From Promethearchaeota archaeon (GTDB lineage: Archaea; Asgardarchaeota; Lokiarchaeia; Sigyniarchaeales; SOKP01), in assembly GCA_016839555.1 (NCBI GenBank), contig JAEOUA010000003.1, positions 310,001 through 374,000 of the forward strand: DNA of 64,000 bases. The letters run 5' to 3'. Both the position numbers and the translations under genes were made by a program. Under the pieces are notes generated by a model, which made no database searches, was not told where the DNA came from, and worked only from the letters and a program-made list of their open reading frames with translations. Within the stretch, counting starts at the first letter, position 1, and each line of letters opens with the position of its first letter. Of the stretch, positions 36,027-46,390 are shown one piece after another.

Positions 36027-36776
36027 CTATATGATATTTAAAATTTCGGATATTTCTTGTATTTTGTTTATATTCTGTAAAGGGATTTCCTTTTCATAGG
36101 GGAATTTATATTTTCTTTCAAAAAGAAGTATCTGAAGTCCTGCACGATGCGCCCCCATAATATCGGCATATTCATCACCGCACATTATAATATTTTTTTT
36201 ATCTTGTTCTTTAAATCCCATTTTCTCGACTGTGTAATTGAATATTTCAATATGAGGTTTTCTTTTTCCGAATAAAGCTGATGTAATAACCATATCAAAA
36301 TATTGTAATAATTTATGCTTTTGGACTAAATTTTTGATAGTGTCGTGATGCGGATGATTAGATAAAAGAGCCAGCTTTAAATCCGGAATTTTAGATAATT
36401 CTTTTAAAGTGGTTGCTGTTTTTTGGAAAGGAACCCACTCTTCTGCTTCGCATGAATGATATATGGTCGTGAGTTCATCAAGCAGAATTTCATCAATTTC
36501 TTCAATATTCATATATTCAAATACTTGTTTAAAAATTAACGATGTAGGATATTCCTCATTGGTTTTCATACTATCTCGAAAATAGCGTGTTCTTAGTGTA
36601 TTAAACTTGTTCATGAACTTTTGAGTTTCAGATGTTTGCTTTAATATTCCCATTCCATTCAAAACTTCAACTGCTTTTTTGAGACCTATTTTATAGCAAT
36701 TTAAATATTTTTCAAGGGAAACATCATTAAAATAAAATAAGGTGAAGCCAAAATCAAAAATGATTCCTCTGATCAT
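36027..36776 (-). CDS. HAD-superfamily hydrolase
   Basis: 249 aa from ATG 36776; TTG 36800 would add eight residues before the usual MIRGIIFDFG start, so the ATG is preferred. Motif I is DFGFT (nucleophile Asp, with Gly where classical phosphatases have the acid Asp). Motif II is LLSNHPHHD, Lys is in GKRKPHIEIF, and motif IV is MCGDEYADIMGAHRAG. Helical cap between motifs I and II. Substrate unknown. Confidence 0.78.
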   Translation of the reverse strand: MIRGIIFDFGFTLFYFNDVSLEKYLNCYKIGLKKAVEVLNGMGILKQTSETQKFMNKFNTLRTRYFRDSMKTNEEYPTSLIFKQVFEYMNIEEIDEILLDELTTIYHSCEAEEWVPFQKTATTLKELSKIPDLKLALLSNHPHHDTIKNLVQKHKLLQYFDMVITSALFGKRKPHIEIFNYTVEKMGFKEQDKKNIIMCGDEYADIMGAHRAGLQILLFERKYKFPYEKEIPLQNINKIQEISEILNII

Positions 36777-36979
36777 TCCAATAATATTAAGGATTTTCAA
36801 TAATTTTAATCTTTCTTAATCAGTAAATAATTCACCCCTATAAATATAATAAAAAATAAAATTCTTAATTTATTAAAAGAGAGAATTTTAGTAAGAAAAT
36901 GATAAATTAAGGAGTATTAAAATAATACTTGAATTGACAGAAATTTTTTTATTAAAAATAACAAAATTATCTATTTATT

Positions 36980-37513
36980 ATGACCATAGAGAAATGGCTT
37001 TCAGAAAATAAAAATTGGCAAGAAAATCAGAAAAGGAGGAAGGAAGAACAAGAACGAGAAAAAATTCAACTCAGAAAAACAATAATCAACGATTTAGTGG
37101 AAAAAAAGCAAAGAAAATCTTCTCAAAAAGCAAGGGACTCTAAAAAGAAGGATTATTTTCTAAGAAAAATCACTGAGTTTAAAAACTGGTTAAACGCCCG
37201 AACCTATCTTCAAGGAGATAAACCTAAAATTGAGACTTGGATCTCCAATCTATATCGAATTTTAGAAGAGCAACAAAAATCAAATCTGATAAAGGATAAA
37301 AATGAGAATAAAGATAAGTTAATAGAGAAATTTCGCAAAATTCATCCGCGATTTTTGGATGAAAAAACCCGTATAGCAATTATTAAAAAGCTCCAGGGTA
37401 AAGATCTAACAAGCTCCGATCAATATTATTTAAGGAAACTTAAAAAACAAATTGAACAAAAATTAAAAGATTTGTATAATTATCAATTGTTAAGAGATAT
37501 CTTAGAGATATAA
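36980..37513 (+). CDS. Charged helical / coiled-coil protein
   Basis: 177 aa, extremely rich in Lys and Glu, almost wholly helical (NQKRRKEEQEREKIQLRK, LRKLKKQIEQKLKDLYNY). Two blocks: an N-terminal coiled coil and a C-terminal block from about residue 105 (KFRKIHPRFLDEKTRIAIIKKLQG). Not recognised. The sugar nucleotidyltransferase gene starts 39 bp downstream on the same strand, so they are likely cotranscribed. Confidence 0.5.
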   Translation: MTIEKWLSENKNWQENQKRRKEEQEREKIQLRKTIINDLVEKKQRKSSQKARDSKKKDYFLRKITEFKNWLNARTYLQGDKPKIETWISNLYRILEEQQKSNLIKDKNENKDKLIEKFRKIHPRFLDEKTRIAIIKKLQGKDLTSSDQYYLRKLKKQIEQKLKDLYNYQLLRDILEI

Positions 37514-37552
37514 AATAATAAAATTAAGAGAAACAATAAATAAAGAAAATTT

Positions 37553-38659
37553 ATGCATATCATATTTCCTATAGCGGGGGTTGGTTCTCGGCTTCAACCC
37601 TTTACCTTTTCAAAACCGAAAGCATTTATAAAAATTGCGGGAAAAAGATTAATTGATCATATTCTTATTAAATTAAAGAAAAATTTTCCTGAAGGTACAA
37701 ATATTCTTTTTATAGTAGGATATATGAAGCGCCAAATAACGGATTATCTACGAAAAAATTATTCCGATTATTTTAATATACAATTTCAGGAGCAGAAGCC
37801 TTTAGGATATCAAGATGAAACCCCATATTTCTCAGGGCTGGGCGATGCAATTTTGCTAGCAAAAGAGAGTGTTAAGGACGATGATATTTTTATCTGTTTA
37901 AGCGACAGATTACCAATAAATGATTATTCTTCACTTTTAATCAATTATCATCAACAAAAATGTGATGGAATGATTAACACTAAGAAGGTTGATAATCCGC
38001 AATTTTATGGAGTAACAATAGTAGATAAACAAGGATTTCTTAAGGATATAGTTGAAAAACCTAAAGATTTTATTTCAGACTTAGCAGTGTCAGGAGCCTA
38101 TATTTTTAGCAAAAAAGTCACATTACGACTGTTTCAACTTCTTGAGGAACAGAGTAAAATCGAATTAGAAAACGGACAAGAACATCAATTTACTCCTATA
38201 ATTAAGAAATTATTGGAAGAGGGAAAAAAAATAAAAATAAACGAAATGAAATCAGAAATCTTAGATTTTGGCAGACCAGAAACACTTTTAGAAGGAAATA
38301 GATACCTTTTATCTGAGACTAAGATTGAAAATCCCTTATATGAACATTTAATTCAATCAGATAATATCATTGACTCTAAGATTATTCCTCCTGTTTTTAT
38401 TGGTAAAGATGTTAAAATTAAAGATTCTATTATTGGTCCTAATGTTTCAATAGGAAACAATACAAAAATTGTTAAAAGTATTTTATCTGAGTTTGTGATT
38501 GGTGATGGAAGTCATCTCGAAAAGATCATTTCAAGCAATAGCATTCTTGGAGATTACGTTACTTTACAGGATTTGATTAAAAATGGTATAACTATTGGGG
38601 ATTCAACATTTATCCATACCACAATCACCAGAGAAACATATAATAATTCTCACATCTAA
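37553..38659 (+). CDS. Sugar-1-phosphate nucleotidyltransferase
   Basis: 368 aa. The Rossmann-type N-terminus has IAGVGSRLQPFTFSKPKAFIKIAG, a variant of GGxGxRLxPxTxxxPK; further motifs are FICLSDRLPINDYS (metal Asp), FLKDIVEKPKDF and SGAYIF. From about residue 265 hexapeptide repeats (IKDSIIGPNVSIGNNTKI) form a left-handed beta helix, as in GlmU-like and GDP-mannose pyrophosphorylases. Likely makes a nucleotide sugar for glycosylation; substrate not determinable. Confidence 0.85.
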   Translation: MHIIFPIAGVGSRLQPFTFSKPKAFIKIAGKRLIDHILIKLKKNFPEGTNILFIVGYMKRQITDYLRKNYSDYFNIQFQEQKPLGYQDETPYFSGLGDAILLAKESVKDDDIFICLSDRLPINDYSSLLINYHQQKCDGMINTKKVDNPQFYGVTIVDKQGFLKDIVEKPKDFISDLAVSGAYIFSKKVTLRLFQLLEEQSKIELENGQEHQFTPIIKKLLEEGKKIKINEMKSEILDFGRPETLLEGNRYLLSETKIENPLYEHLIQSDNIIDSKIIPPVFIGKDVKIKDSIIGPNVSIGNNTKIVKSILSEFVIGDGSHLEKIISSNSILGDYVTLQDLIKNGITIGDSTFIHTTITRETYNNSHI

Positions 38660-38746
38660 TTTTAACACTCACGCAGAGCTTTGTTCTTAAAGTTTTTTAA
38701 CAAAGAAATTTGTTAAAAAGAGATTAATTGGTCCTAATAAATAGTA

Positions 38747-39991
38747 TTAATAAAATAAATTCTTTATATGTCTTTCATAAATGTTAAACATCACATGTTC
38801 AGAAACTATGCGTTCATTTCTTATTAATGCATCTATGAAGTTCTCCCCCATTTCCGCAGCAATTTTATAGGCAATGTGAAGTAATTGTCGGAAGTGTGGA
38901 TTGAACTTTTTATTATTTGAATCATGCTGTAATGTATTAACATATTCCTCACTCGTCCACTTGTTTACAGAATTTGGTGTTGGTAATTTTTCTCTATCTA
39001 TACTAATTACTTCCGTATATGGTTTGCATAATTCATCATAGCGTTTATATGCTTTATAGTAGATTTCTTTTACTATGCTCAAACCATCATTTCCAGCTAA
39101 TGCTAATCCTATTAATTCTTCAAGCCAAGTAGTACCTGCTGTTTTTAGATGAACTCCAGTATTGAAATTTTTAATTGCTTTATTTATTGGCTCATAGAGG
39201 GAAAATTTATCGCTTCCTGAATGTATACTTAATTTTAAATTATTAGGTAATGAGAATTCTTTTATAGCAAATTTAATAATAGCTAAATCATTTTCAAATT
39301 GCTTTGTAAATTGATTAATATTTCCAATGTAATCTATTCCTTTGATAAATGAGCCAATAAATTTTGGAGCTATAGTTTGTATAGGAATTTTTAGTTCTGC
39401 CGTGGCAAAGAGGATAAAAAATATTTCTAAGGGACTCTGAGGGCTATCCGTTTCATCCATTGAAATTTCTGTGATAAAATTATTTTCTCCCTTACCATTT
39501 TCAATTTTGCGATATATTTTACCCGCTTCTTTTACAGCAAGGAAATATTTTTCAGCAATGAGACAGATTTGTTCCTTGCTGATCTGAAGGGGGGTAGGAA
39601 TGTTTGGAATTTTTAATTCTCCCATATAAGCCTTGCATTTTTCTATAAACAAATTAAGTTCTTTTTTTGGAGCTTTTTTTCCAATAAATTCTGCCACATC
39701 AAGCGTGAAATAATTACTGTATTCCATAAATCGATCGACAGTTGAATATCCAATATGATCTGCATCAATAAAGTATTCGCCATCATAATTTAATTCATTT
39801 GCCGCATTTTTGGCTTCAATAAAAACATCTTGTGGTTTTGTATTAATTATGGAATGTTCCCTATTAGATTTATTCCATACAATTGCTAGTTTAATTCCAT
39901 CTTGTCTTGCTTTGATTACTGCACTAAGGAGGGCTTTTCCTTGCTGACCAAAGCGATCTCCCGTGCCAATACTATATATTGGTAATTTCAT
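38747..39991 (-). CDS. Tagaturonate/fructuronate epimerase-like (UxaE family)
   Basis: 414 aa. The N-terminus SIGTGDRFGQQGKALL, the segments IVWNKSNREHSIINTKPQ and FIDADHIGYSTVDRFMEYSNYFTLDVAEFIG, and the late ISIHSGSDKF-like stretch (KLSIHSGSDKFS) match my recollection of UxaE, which interconverts D-tagaturonate and D-fructuronate in hexuronate breakdown. Asp/His in DADHI and HSGSDKF are probable metal ligands of a TIM barrel. No uxaB, uxuA or kdgK nearby, so pathway support is absent. Confidence 0.6.
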   Translation of the reverse strand: MKLPIYSIGTGDRFGQQGKALLSAVIKARQDGIKLAIVWNKSNREHSIINTKPQDVFIEAKNAANELNYDGEYFIDADHIGYSTVDRFMEYSNYFTLDVAEFIGKKAPKKELNLFIEKCKAYMGELKIPNIPTPLQISKEQICLIAEKYFLAVKEAGKIYRKIENGKGENNFITEISMDETDSPQSPLEIFFILFATAELKIPIQTIAPKFIGSFIKGIDYIGNINQFTKQFENDLAIIKFAIKEFSLPNNLKLSIHSGSDKFSLYEPINKAIKNFNTGVHLKTAGTTWLEELIGLALAGNDGLSIVKEIYYKAYKRYDELCKPYTEVISIDREKLPTPNSVNKWTSEEYVNTLQHDSNNKKFNPHFRQLLHIAYKIAAEMGENFIDALIRNERIVSEHVMFNIYERHIKNLFY

Positions 39992-40123
39992 GTTAAATAC
40001 TAATTATTTTAAGATTTTTTTCAAAATTATAAGATCCCTAATTAAATTATATTTTAATCTCTATTTGATTTTCTTATAGTTTTTCTTTATAAAAGCAACA
40101 ATTTTAGTGCTTCTTATAAAAAA

Positions 40124-40306
40124 TCAAAAATTAAATTTATAGATATTTCTTGGCTCTTTATATGTACTGATTTGATAATTACAATCAGGAGAAGTACATA
40201 CCCATACAGGAGGGCTCCCTCCTACCACTGGAAAAAATATTAAATATCCTTTTCCACAAACTGGGCAGGGTGGAGAAGCGGTGTAGATATTTTCATTATT
40301 AGACAT
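40124..40306 (-). CDS. Small zinc-ribbon protein
   Basis: 60 aa from ATG 40306 (TTG 40315 is in frame). CPVCGKGYL and CTSPDCNYQIST give four cysteines in a topoisomerase-type zinc ribbon. Probably binds nucleic acid or a protein partner. Stands alone between two enzyme genes. Confidence 0.6.
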   Translation of the reverse strand: MSNNENIYTASPPCPVCGKGYLIFFPVVGGSPPVWVCTSPDCNYQISTYKEPRNIYKFNF

Positions 40307-40416
40307 TTTAATCAAGTTTTACATATTGATTGAGTTTTAAAAATTTAATCCAATATAACTGTAATATAAAAATAGAGTATTACTTATTGATAAAATTATA
40401 AAGAAATATAAAAAAA

Positions 40417-41844
40417 TTATAAATTTGGTATTTTATCTTGCCAAGGTTGAATTTCTTCAAACGCTTTAGAGACTTGAAGTACAGTTTTTTCATCATAGCG
40501 CTTACCTACAATTTGCATTCCAATTGGTAATCCATTTTTAGTCCAGCTCGCTGGAATTGTAGCTGCAGGTAATCCAGTCATATTAAATGGATAGGTAAAT
40601 GTCATCCAGCTTACAATATTTAAAGGTCTGTTTCCAACTTTTGGAAAGACCGTTCCTGTCTCTAACCATTCTGGTTTAAATGCAGGACAAGGCAATGTTG
40701 GTGTAATTAAAAGGTCATAATTTTTGAAATATTCATACATTACCTCATATGTTCTTTTTCTAACCTCATTAGCTTTTCCAATACTAATTGAATCACAATC
40801 AAGACCGAATCTGATAGTCGCTACCAAATCAGGGGAGAGATCTTCAGGCCTTTTCTCATGATCGTTCTTTAAATCATATGCATACCCTATTCCTACTAAA
40901 GTTTTAAATGCTAATTCAGGGCTTCGTATTTTTATTTTTGCCTCTTCAACTTCCCAATTAAATTGTTCAAATTTTTGAACCTGGTTTAAGATGTTTTCTT
41001 CAATTTCCTCATTAAGAGCTTTCCCAAACCCGAGACTCATTGAAAATCCAATTTTCAGTTTTTTTGGTTTTTCCTCTAATATTTCAACATAATCGAGATC
41101 ATTATCAGGTAATGAATTGTTGTCTGCAGGATGATATCCCTTCATCACATTTAGCATTAAGGCCGCATCTTTCACATATCTTACTATTGGACCATAATGA
41201 TCCAATCCTATGAAAGCAATTCCAATACGAGGGTAACTTGGAATACGTCCATAGGTGGGTTTTAATCCATAGACCCCACAGCAACTACTGGGTATTCTTA
41301 TTGACCCACCACCATCAGATCCTAATGCTAATGGTCCTAAACCGCTGGCGACCGCAGAGGCAGCACCTCCACTTGAGCCTCCTGAATTAGTATCTAAATC
41401 CCAAGGATTCCTTGTTTCTCCAAAAATTTTATTATTGGTAAGCGCAATATGTCCAAACTCAGGAGTATTAGTCTTCCCAAGAATTACACATCCAGCGTCT
41501 TTTAATCTTTTTACTGCAATATCATCTTGTTCCGGAATAAAATCCTCATATAATTTAGATCCATAGGTTGTTCTAATCCCTTTTGTTTGCATCAAATCTT
41601 TGATGGAGGTAGGGATACCATTTAATAGACCAATTTTTTCACCATTTTTAACTGCATCATCTGCTTTTTTGGCCATCTCTCGTGCCAAATCAAAAGTGGT
41701 GGTACAGTAGGCATTAACTTTTGGATTTATCTTTTCGATACGCTCAATAATTCGTTCAGTTATTTCTTGTGAAGTAATTTCTTGAGATTTAATTTTCTCT
41801 CTCATTTCATAAGCCGATAAATAACATAGATCTTCATTACTCAT
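40417..41844 (-). CDS. Amidase-signature enzyme
   Basis: 475 aa from ATG 41844; GAAGTGA lies 5 nt upstream, and the in-frame GTG 41853 overlaps it. The Ser-cisSer-Lys triad is visible: Lys in TSIKDLMQTKG, the serines in GGSSGGAASAVASG and GSDGGGSIRIPSS. GatA-like by length, but no gatB or gatC is present and archaea use GatDE for Gln, so a catabolic amidase hydrolysing amides or aryl amides is more likely. Confidence 0.88.
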   Translation of the reverse strand: MSNEDLCYLSAYEMREKIKSQEITSQEITERIIERIEKINPKVNAYCTTTFDLAREMAKKADDAVKNGEKIGLLNGIPTSIKDLMQTKGIRTTYGSKLYEDFIPEQDDIAVKRLKDAGCVILGKTNTPEFGHIALTNNKIFGETRNPWDLDTNSGGSSGGAASAVASGLGPLALGSDGGGSIRIPSSCCGVYGLKPTYGRIPSYPRIGIAFIGLDHYGPIVRYVKDAALMLNVMKGYHPADNNSLPDNDLDYVEILEEKPKKLKIGFSMSLGFGKALNEEIEENILNQVQKFEQFNWEVEEAKIKIRSPELAFKTLVGIGYAYDLKNDHEKRPEDLSPDLVATIRFGLDCDSISIGKANEVRKRTYEVMYEYFKNYDLLITPTLPCPAFKPEWLETGTVFPKVGNRPLNIVSWMTFTYPFNMTGLPAATIPASWTKNGLPIGMQIVGKRYDEKTVLQVSKAFEEIQPWQDKIPNL

Positions 41845-42149
41845 AGTGTTCACTTCTCTTAATCATTATAAAAATTTTTGAAATTTATACCAATTAAAAA
41901 TGAATTATTTTATTATTAAATTGTTTTGCCTATTAATTTATAATTATTATAAATTAGATATAAAAAATTAAATGATGAAAATCAAAAGCTCGTATTAAAA
42001 GCTCTCTAAATAAAAATGTTATTTTTAACAAAAAAGAGGTTATGTAATCTTTTGAATTAAAATAATAATCTTTTATTTAAATCCAGTTATATTTTAATTA
42101 ATTTCTTATTTAAAGATCATAAAAAATACATTAATAATGAGGATTAAAT

Positions 42150-44162
42150 TTGAAGTTTTTTAAGCTATTTACGCCGTTTAAAATTAAGGATATGGTTATT
42201 TCAAACCGAATTGTAATGCCCGCAATGCACCTAAATTTAGCAAAAAATGGGTTTATGACCAAAAAACTGGTTGCATTTTATGAAGAACGTGCTAAAGGGG
42301 GAGCAGGGATGATTATTGTAGGAGGATGCTATGTCGATATTTATGGCAAAGGACTTCCATCTATGATTGCTGTAGATGATGATAAATTTCTGCCAAAATT
42401 AAAAAGGTTTACAGAATCTGTTCATAAAGCAAGAGACGATGTAAAAGTCTGCTGTCAGCTGTACCATGGTGGAGCTTATGCTTTCCCACAAATTATTGGT
42501 AAGACACCTATTGCTCCCTCTGCTGTTTATAGTAACTTTAGTAAGACCACGCCTAGAGCCATGACAATGGAAGATATCAATAGAGAGCAGCAAGCTTTTG
42601 TTGATGCTTCATTAAGAGCAATAAAGGCAGGATTCGATGCTGTAGAGGTATGTGCAAATGCTGGGTATTTATTGGATCAATTCATCTCCCCTAAGACAAA
42701 TAAGCGCACGGATAAGTATGGAGGAGACCTTGAAAATCGCTTAAGGTTTCCAATTGAAACTCTTGAACAAATTCGTTCGAATATAGGAGATTTTCCATTA
42801 GGCTATAGAATTTCGGGAGACGATTTCGTTCCTGGAAGTAATACTTATAAGGAGAAAGTAGTTGTTGCAGAAGAACTGGCACCATATCTTGATTATTTTA
42901 ATGTGACTGGGGGTTGGCATGAAACGAAGGTTCCACAACTTACTATGGATGTACCAGAGGGTTGTTATACCTATTTAGCAGATATGATTAAGAAGCGGGT
43001 CTCAATTCCGATATTTTCGTCTAATAGAATAAATAATCCAGAACTTGCAGAACAAATTTTAATGGCTGGGAAGGCTGATGCTGTGTGTATGGGTCGAGCA
43101 TTAATTGCAGATCCTTATTTACCCATAAAAGCTAAGAAAGGGGAATTAAGAGATATAATGAAGTGTATAGCATGCAATCAAGGATGCTTTGATAATGTCT
43201 TTCGAATGATGCCAGTAACATGCACAAGAAATGCCAGAGCAGGAAATGAAGCACAAAGAGAATTAAGGCCCCTTGATGAAAAGAAAAAGATAATGGTAGT
43301 AGGTTCTGGACCTGCAGGCTTAGAGGCAGCCAGAGTTGCAGCAATCAGAGGTCATGAAGTTCATATTTTTGAAAAAGATGACAAGATTGGAGGCTTGTTG
43401 AATCTTATCTGGATTCCACCAGGAAGAAACGAGTTTAAGAGGATGATCGAAGATTATGGTTATTGGATTCAAAAATATGGAATAAAAGTTCATTTAGAAC
43501 AAGAGGTCGATGTAAATACCGTTCAAGAATTTGATCCCGATGCAATATTTACCGCAACAGGATCGATACCAATCAAACCTCCCATTAAAGGAATTGATCG
43601 CGAAAATGTGTATTGGGCAAATGAGGTATTTAGTGGTGATGCTCCAGTTGGTAAAAATAACGTTGTTATCGGAGGAGGCGCTACTGGGGTTGAATGTGCA
43701 TTGTATTTAGCTAAGTTTGGAACCTTAGATCTTGAAGCTCTGGATTTTCTATTATTTTATAATGCACTTACTCCCGAAAAGGCCTTGGAAATGCGATATA
43801 CAGAAAGAAATAAGGTTACTGTTCTTGAAAGATTACCAAAATTAGGAAGCGCCTTAGGTAAAACAACTAAGTGGGTTTTATTAGATAAATGTGATGCGTT
43901 TGGAGTGAATTTTCTTACTAATGTGAATGTCACAGAAATTGGAGATAATTATGTCAATTATATTGATGCCTCCGGAAATGAAAATGCAGTTAATGATGTT
44001 GATTACGTGTATTACGCAACAGGAGTGAGATCAAATGATACTCTCTTTAAAGAACTTAAAGAGCTAGAAAAATACGAATTAGAGAATGTTGGAGACGCAA
44101 GAAAACCAGAAACAGTATTAGAAGCGGTAGCTATTGCCTACAAGAAAGCCAATAGAATATAA
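42150..44162 (+). CDS. NADH:flavin oxidoreductase, 2,4-dienoyl-CoA reductase type
   Basis: 670 aa. FMN-binding TIM barrel (1-330: FTPFKIKDMVISNRIVMPAM), then a 4Fe-4S cluster with Cys339, 342, 346 and 358, then an FAD module (VVGSGPAGLEAARVAA) and an NAD module (VVIGGGATGVECALYLAKFG). This is the FadH/trimethylamine dehydrogenase layout. The usual substrate-binding HxxH before GYLLxQF is absent: it reads VCANAGYLLDQF, so chemistry may differ from FadH. TTG start, GAGGA 6 nt upstream. Substrate may be an unsaturated acyl-CoA or other enoate. Confidence 0.85.
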   Translation: MKFFKLFTPFKIKDMVISNRIVMPAMHLNLAKNGFMTKKLVAFYEERAKGGAGMIIVGGCYVDIYGKGLPSMIAVDDDKFLPKLKRFTESVHKARDDVKVCCQLYHGGAYAFPQIIGKTPIAPSAVYSNFSKTTPRAMTMEDINREQQAFVDASLRAIKAGFDAVEVCANAGYLLDQFISPKTNKRTDKYGGDLENRLRFPIETLEQIRSNIGDFPLGYRISGDDFVPGSNTYKEKVVVAEELAPYLDYFNVTGGWHETKVPQLTMDVPEGCYTYLADMIKKRVSIPIFSSNRINNPELAEQILMAGKADAVCMGRALIADPYLPIKAKKGELRDIMKCIACNQGCFDNVFRMMPVTCTRNARAGNEAQRELRPLDEKKKIMVVGSGPAGLEAARVAAIRGHEVHIFEKDDKIGGLLNLIWIPPGRNEFKRMIEDYGYWIQKYGIKVHLEQEVDVNTVQEFDPDAIFTATGSIPIKPPIKGIDRENVYWANEVFSGDAPVGKNNVVIGGGATGVECALYLAKFGTLDLEALDFLLFYNALTPEKALEMRYTERNKVTVLERLPKLGSALGKTTKWVLLDKCDAFGVNFLTNVNVTEIGDNYVNYIDASGNENAVNDVDYVYYATGVRSNDTLFKELKELEKYELENVGDARKPETVLEAVAIAYKKANRI

Positions 44163-44255
44163 AGTATTTTCTTTCTAAATATTTACTTTTTTAAATTTTT
44201 TTAAAAACCCTTTTAACAATAATTATTAATTAGATAAAGAAAGGCGTATTTTGAA

Positions 44256-45125
44256 ATGAGATCAGACAAGCAACATTTTAAAGAAAAATATATTCAAATA
44301 AATGGTATTAAAATTCACACAGTTATTGCTGGAGAAGGAGAGTCAATAATATTGCTTCATGGGTTTCCAGATTTTTGGTACGGTTGGAAGAAGGTTATGG
44401 ATGGATTAAAAAAGGATTTTCAATTAATTGTTCCGGATTTAAAAGGGTTCAATTTATCAGATAAGCCAACAGATGTAAAAGAATATGATTTAGCTATCTT
44501 AGTGAATGATATTAAAAATTTAGCCAGTAAGCTTAACGTAGATAAATTTAGCTTAGCAGGACACGATTGGGGTGGTATAATTGCTTGGGGTTTTGCCGAG
44601 AAATATCCCGAATTATTACGTAAATTAATTATTCTGAATGCCCCACATTATAAAGTGTTTAGAAAAAAGATAAAAGAGCATGAGACTCAAAGGCGCGCCA
44701 GTGGGTATATTTTACAACTAATTCAACCGAACAGTGATGAACTTCTTAAAAGAAATGATTATCAAATGCTTAAATTTGCAGTCTTCCAAAATGCTCGTAA
44801 TAAAGATGCCTTTTCTCAGGAAGATAAAGAAAAATATCTTGAAGCCTGGGCTCAACCGAATGTTTTAAAAACCTCAGTAAATTATTACCGAGCAAATAGA
44901 AGGTATGAAGAATGGTCTGGAATAATAAAAGTTCCGACTTTAGTCATTTTTGGTATGAAGGATAACTATATTAAGCCATTAGTACTGGAGGGACTCTCTG
45001 AATACGTTAATAATTTAAAAATAGTAAAAGATGCAGAATCATCACATTGGATCATGCATGATAATCCAGAACTAGTCGTTTCAAGTATTCGATACTTCTT
45101 AAAAGAACCGAAAGAAAACCCATAA
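44256..45125 (+). CDS. Alpha/beta hydrolase, epoxide hydrolase/haloalkane dehalogenase type
   Basis: 289 aa. LLHGFPDFWYGWKKVM holds the oxyanion HGFP; the nucleophile elbow is GHDWGG, with Asp rather than Ser, typical of epoxide hydrolases and dehalogenases. The acid lies in FGMKDNYIKP and the catalytic His in SSHWIMHDNPE. Cap domain between. Follows the flavin oxidoreductase by 93 bp on the same strand. Substrate unknown. Confidence 0.85.
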   Translation: MRSDKQHFKEKYIQINGIKIHTVIAGEGESIILLHGFPDFWYGWKKVMDGLKKDFQLIVPDLKGFNLSDKPTDVKEYDLAILVNDIKNLASKLNVDKFSLAGHDWGGIIAWGFAEKYPELLRKLIILNAPHYKVFRKKIKEHETQRRASGYILQLIQPNSDELLKRNDYQMLKFAVFQNARNKDAFSQEDKEKYLEAWAQPNVLKTSVNYYRANRRYEEWSGIIKVPTLVIFGMKDNYIKPLVLEGLSEYVNNLKIVKDAESSHWIMHDNPELVVSSIRYFLKEPKENP

Positions 45126-45227
45126 TTCTTTAATTTTTTTATAATTGTATAAAATTAAGATTAAACTTTTTAATTTTATAAAAATATATTTAAATTATAA
45201 AGATTATAATAATTAAGGAGAATTAAA

Positions 45228-45791
45228 ATGGCTGAAGAAATTGAAGAGAATCAAGTGGATATCCGTGAATTATTTTTTGATATCCTTGATCTCGTGAAAT
45301 TTGAACTCAAATTTTATAAATATAAAGAGAGCCCGATGTTTGAACGTATTGTGAAAACGAGAGTATTCCAAAATAAGCTTCAAAAGCTTAAGGACTTTAT
45401 TTCAAGTTATTTCGAAATCATGTATGATAATAAAGAGAGTCCAATTAATCAGGCAGCGTTGCAAACACAATTGGAAAATATTGCCAGACTTACTAATTAT
45501 TATAATGATCTTAGTAATTTTTATAAAGATTCAACCAAGGATCTCATCACAAAAAATAAAGTATTGGAATTAATTGAATATTCACATATAGAAATTCTTT
45601 TCCTCATATTTACAAACATTTTGGACTGGGAACATTATAAATCATCTCTACTATTCCCGACAGATAAAGACAAAGAAAAAATGTTAAAAGAGTTTTTAAA
45701 TAAACTTGCAAGCAGTGAGATCAAAGAGATCGAAGACATAATCGATTTAGAAATGTCAATAGATAGATTTATTGAAGGAATAACATCTTAA
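45228..45791 (+). CDS. Unknown helical protein
   Basis: 187 aa, acidic, almost all helix (DIRELFFDILDLVKFELKFY, LQTQLENIARLTNYYNDLSNFY). No motif recognised. AAGGAG precedes the ATG at good spacing, supporting that it is translated. No obvious operon partner. Confidence 0.55.
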   Translation: MAEEIEENQVDIRELFFDILDLVKFELKFYKYKESPMFERIVKTRVFQNKLQKLKDFISSYFEIMYDNKESPINQAALQTQLENIARLTNYYNDLSNFYKDSTKDLITKNKVLELIEYSHIEILFLIFTNILDWEHYKSSLLFPTDKDKEKMLKEFLNKLASSEIKEIEDIIDLEMSIDRFIEGITS

Positions 45792-45985
45792 TTTTCTATT
45801 ATATACTTCTTTAGTTTAGAGATCAGGATTACCCTTAATTTTTTTCTTTTTTCCATTTTAATCATAAAAATAATTTAAATGATTTTTTGACCATATTATA
45901 ATTTAAATGTGAAAATTAATTACTTGATATGAGGTATTTTGTTTATATATTTATTTTAAGGAATAAAAATTAGAGTTAGGATTGA

Positions 45986-46297
45986 ATGGAAGAAGATTGT
46001 ATTAATAAAATTTTAGATTTTTATAATAAACAACAGAAGGACTTAAAATTTGATGTTAAGAGTGAAAAATGGATCCATAATTCAAAATATTTAATGATTT
46101 TAATGGATAATTTGGATAAAAAAATGGAAAATTATAGAACTATAAGGAATTGCTTAATTCTTCTTATAAATTTATGTTTCGATATAGAAAATGCCGATAT
46201 ATATCAAGGTCGGGGCAGATCTACAAGAGATCTTGATAATTCAGAAAAGGCAAAATATAAGTCTTTATTGAGAGAAGAACATCAAAGTTCAAAATAA
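45986..46297 (+). CDS. Small unknown helical protein
   Basis: 103 aa: MEEDCINKILDFYNKQQ..., one long helix pair with LMILMDNLDKKMENYRTIRNCLILLINLCFD. Not recognised. GTTAGGATTGA precedes the ATG. Could be a four-helix-bundle half. The 190-bp gap before it holds nothing recognisable. Confidence 0.45.
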   Translation: MEEDCINKILDFYNKQQKDLKFDVKSEKWIHNSKYLMILMDNLDKKMENYRTIRNCLILLINLCFDIENADIYQGRGRSTRDLDNSEKAKYKSLLREEHQSSK

Positions 46298-46390
46298 AAT
46301 CTTCTCATATTCATTAAAAATCCCTTCTCACTTTTTAATAAAAAACTTTTAAAAATTGATGAGAATAATTTTTAAAATTATAATACAACA

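Noticed and set aside
40417..41844. GatA subunit of Glu-tRNA-Gln amidotransferase
   Set aside because: No gatB or gatC nearby, and archaea with non-discriminating GluRS normally use GatDE; amidase family call kept general.
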